A model generated the notes under the pieces. It was not told the origin of the DNA. It was given only the letters and a program-made list of their open reading frames with translations, and made no database searches. A DNA stretch of 64,000 nucleotides, from NCBI GenBank assembly GCA_947000775.1, contig CAMQGK010000559.1, positions 1,358,001 through 1,422,000 on the forward strand, given 5' to 3'. The number at the start of each line of letters is the position of its first letter. Position 1 is the stretch's first letter. The DNA comes from Pterois miles. Its lineage: Eukaryota > Chordata > Actinopteri > Perciformes > Scorpaenidae. The translations under genes were made by a program, and so were the position numbers. This document shows, one piece after another, positions 62,609 to 64,000 of this stretch.

Positions 62609-64000
62609 CTGTGGAGGAAGAACAGTTAACACTGTGAGCAGCTGACATTTTACAGCAGTCACTTAACCACAAGTGTAAGGACACATAAAGACAGTAGCAT
62701 GGATAGATACCCACCCATCATTACTAAATCAAGCATTACTGTAGTGAAAGTTAAGTAGTAAAGAGGCGCTTCCAACGGTTGCCTTTAGATAACTAGGACA
62801 ATGTTTCCCCTAGGTTGCAAGGGCAGTAGTCACCACAATTAGCTTAAGCCTATGGCATTTTATATGGCATAAATTAGCCTAGCGGTTAGCAGACTTTTCC
62901 TTACTCATAGCTCTTCTACTCTTACTTGGTTTAATTCATTGCAACTCTCAACAGAACACCGCAGCTGAATTTCCGCCTGCAATTTGTTTTTTGTTACGCC
63001 CCACATTGTTGAAACAGGACAGCGAATATTAGAAGTGAGGGCAACAAGCTAGCAGACTGCTGAGCGTTTGAATGCCAGATCTCTGCTCTCACACATCAAC
63101 ATGGTGTGTGCAAAGTACTGTCCTCGGTGAAACACAGAAGAGGAGAGAAACTAGTGTGACAATAAATGACAGTCAAGACTCACAATGAGCTGAAATAAAA
63201 CAGGTGCACATAGATTAAGTAAATGAAATAGTTTCTTTCAAGGGGAATGGGGGCTCTGTTGTGGGTCAGCTGCCCCCCCAAGGCAATAGCAGGAATTAAA
63301 GAAAACTAAAAGGACATTTTCCAACAATATTTCACATGTGAACACAACACACACACAGTATAACGCATGACTGGTGTGTCATTATCACATTGCCAAGACT
63401 GGGTATGAGGTTTTATTGATAGTTTGCACATTTGTGGCAATGACATTGTCACACCATCAGCCTGATTATGGCAGGTATCCCATCTTATTCTTGCTTATTT
63501 CTTTCCGTCTTACCTTCATAATTGATGCAGCCATTTGCGTCTTCGTGTCCCGCCAAGAGCGTCTCAACTTCCTCCTCTGTCATTTTCTCACCTGAAAAAG
63601 AAAAATGTTTATTAATATTACACGGGAGACAACATTACCGTGATATTTTTTAAAAAATGTGATAACAAGGGATATTACAAATGAATGCATGAAATAAAAG
63701 ATAAATAAAAACAATTATAATACTAATACTGAAAATACACTTGCACGCCCGAGGTACTATGCATTGTGGGGATTACAGTATTTTCATGCGAGTGAAAAAT
63801 GGGTATGTATAAATAAGATCAACCAAAAATATCATTCCCATCAAGCTATCTATTCAAGGGTGAGACAGATGTAACTTGCCTAGCGTGGTGAGGACATGGC
63901 GAAGCTCTGCTCCCATTACTGTGCCATTGCCCTCCTTGTCAAAGACACGCAGTCCCTCAACAAAATCCTCCATGGAGCCCTGATCTTTATTCTTAGCGAT
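62580..64000 (-). CDS. myl6: Myosin essential light chain, MYL6-like (3' three exons; 5' end beyond window)
   Basis: Essential (alkali) light chain that binds the myosin heavy-chain lever arm. Three exons: 63880-64000+ (IAKNKDQGSMEDFVEGLRVF, then DKEGNGTVMGAELRHVLTTL), 63514-63591 (78 bp; GEKMTEEEVETLLAGHEDAN, then GCINYE) and 62580-62608 (AFVRHIMSG, TGA). They cover the C-terminal EF-hand pair; the family is about 150 aa, of which about 75 are here. AKNKDQG, GEKMTEEEVE, GHED and FVRH match MYL6 better than MYL1, MYL3 or MYL4, but paralogue choice is moderate because the N-terminus is missing. The alternative smooth-muscle exon of mammalian MYL6 was not found in the last intron. Intron 63592-63879 has a GC donor. 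Confidence 0.88.
63514..63591 (-). CDS. myl6: myl6-like exon, penultimate
   Basis: 78 bp, the conserved size of this exon in essential light-chain genes. Acceptor CTTTTTCAG, donor GTAAGA. Confidence 0.93.
63880..64000 (-). CDS. myl6: myl6-like exon, partial at window edge
   Basis: 121 bp visible, continuing beyond 64000. It ends ACGCTAG before GCAAGT; the next exon supplies GT to complete Gly. Confidence 0.9.

Noticed and set aside
62609..63513. Alternative smooth-muscle terminal exon of MYL6
   Set aside because: I searched for a sequence encoding a second C-terminus of the ELVRMVL type in this intron and saw none.

Overview
The window looks like teleost (bony fish) nuclear DNA, probably a ray-finned fish of the percomorph type. 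The genes are vertebrate multi-exon genes with GT-AG introns, CA/GA microsatellites are abundant, and the intergenic DNA is filled with fish-type repeats (Tc1-like, hAT-like, Ty3/Gypsy, tRNA-derived SINE and several MITE-like families). There is no bacterial, phage or CRISPR signature. I worked only from the sequence; splice sites were placed by eye from reading-frame continuity and AG/GT boundaries.

Layout. (1) 394-17057, minus strand: 28 consecutive coding exons of the skeletal-muscle L-type calcium channel alpha-1 subunit CaV1.1 (cacna1s), from the start codon to segment IVS3. They sum to 3633 bp (1211 codons), with frame continuity across all 27 introns; the rest of the gene lies beyond the left edge. 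(2) 19950-22277, minus strand: complete five-exon tmem9, 186 aa. CACNA1S followed by TMEM9 on the same strand matches the order on human chromosome 1q32. (3) About 22.6-43.9 kb: a long stretch with no gene I can support, holding a decayed Gypsy element and several interspersed repeats. (4) 45415-54885, plus strand: a two-coding-exon C1q-like gene, best matched to C1QL4 (241 aa), with an 8.7-kb intron. (5) 62580-64000, minus strand: the last three exons of a myosin essential light chain, most like MYL6, running off the right edge. The last two genes are convergent.

How the genes relate. They do not form an operon or system. CaV1.1 is the voltage sensor of muscle excitation-contraction coupling; TMEM9 is a lysosomal/endosomal membrane protein; C1QL4 is a secreted signalling protein; the light chain serves myosin motors. 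I found no previously undescribed system. The most interesting observations are: altered residues beside the pore glutamates of CaV1.1 (lysines in repeats I and III, threonine for asparagine in repeat II), which fit the reported non-conducting CaV1.1 of teleosts; a ~110-bp UG repeat that abuts the last tmem9 3' splice site; a GC-AG intron in the light-chain gene; a Tc1 copy ending 16 bp from a CaV1.1 splice donor; and nested transposons with intact target-site duplications.
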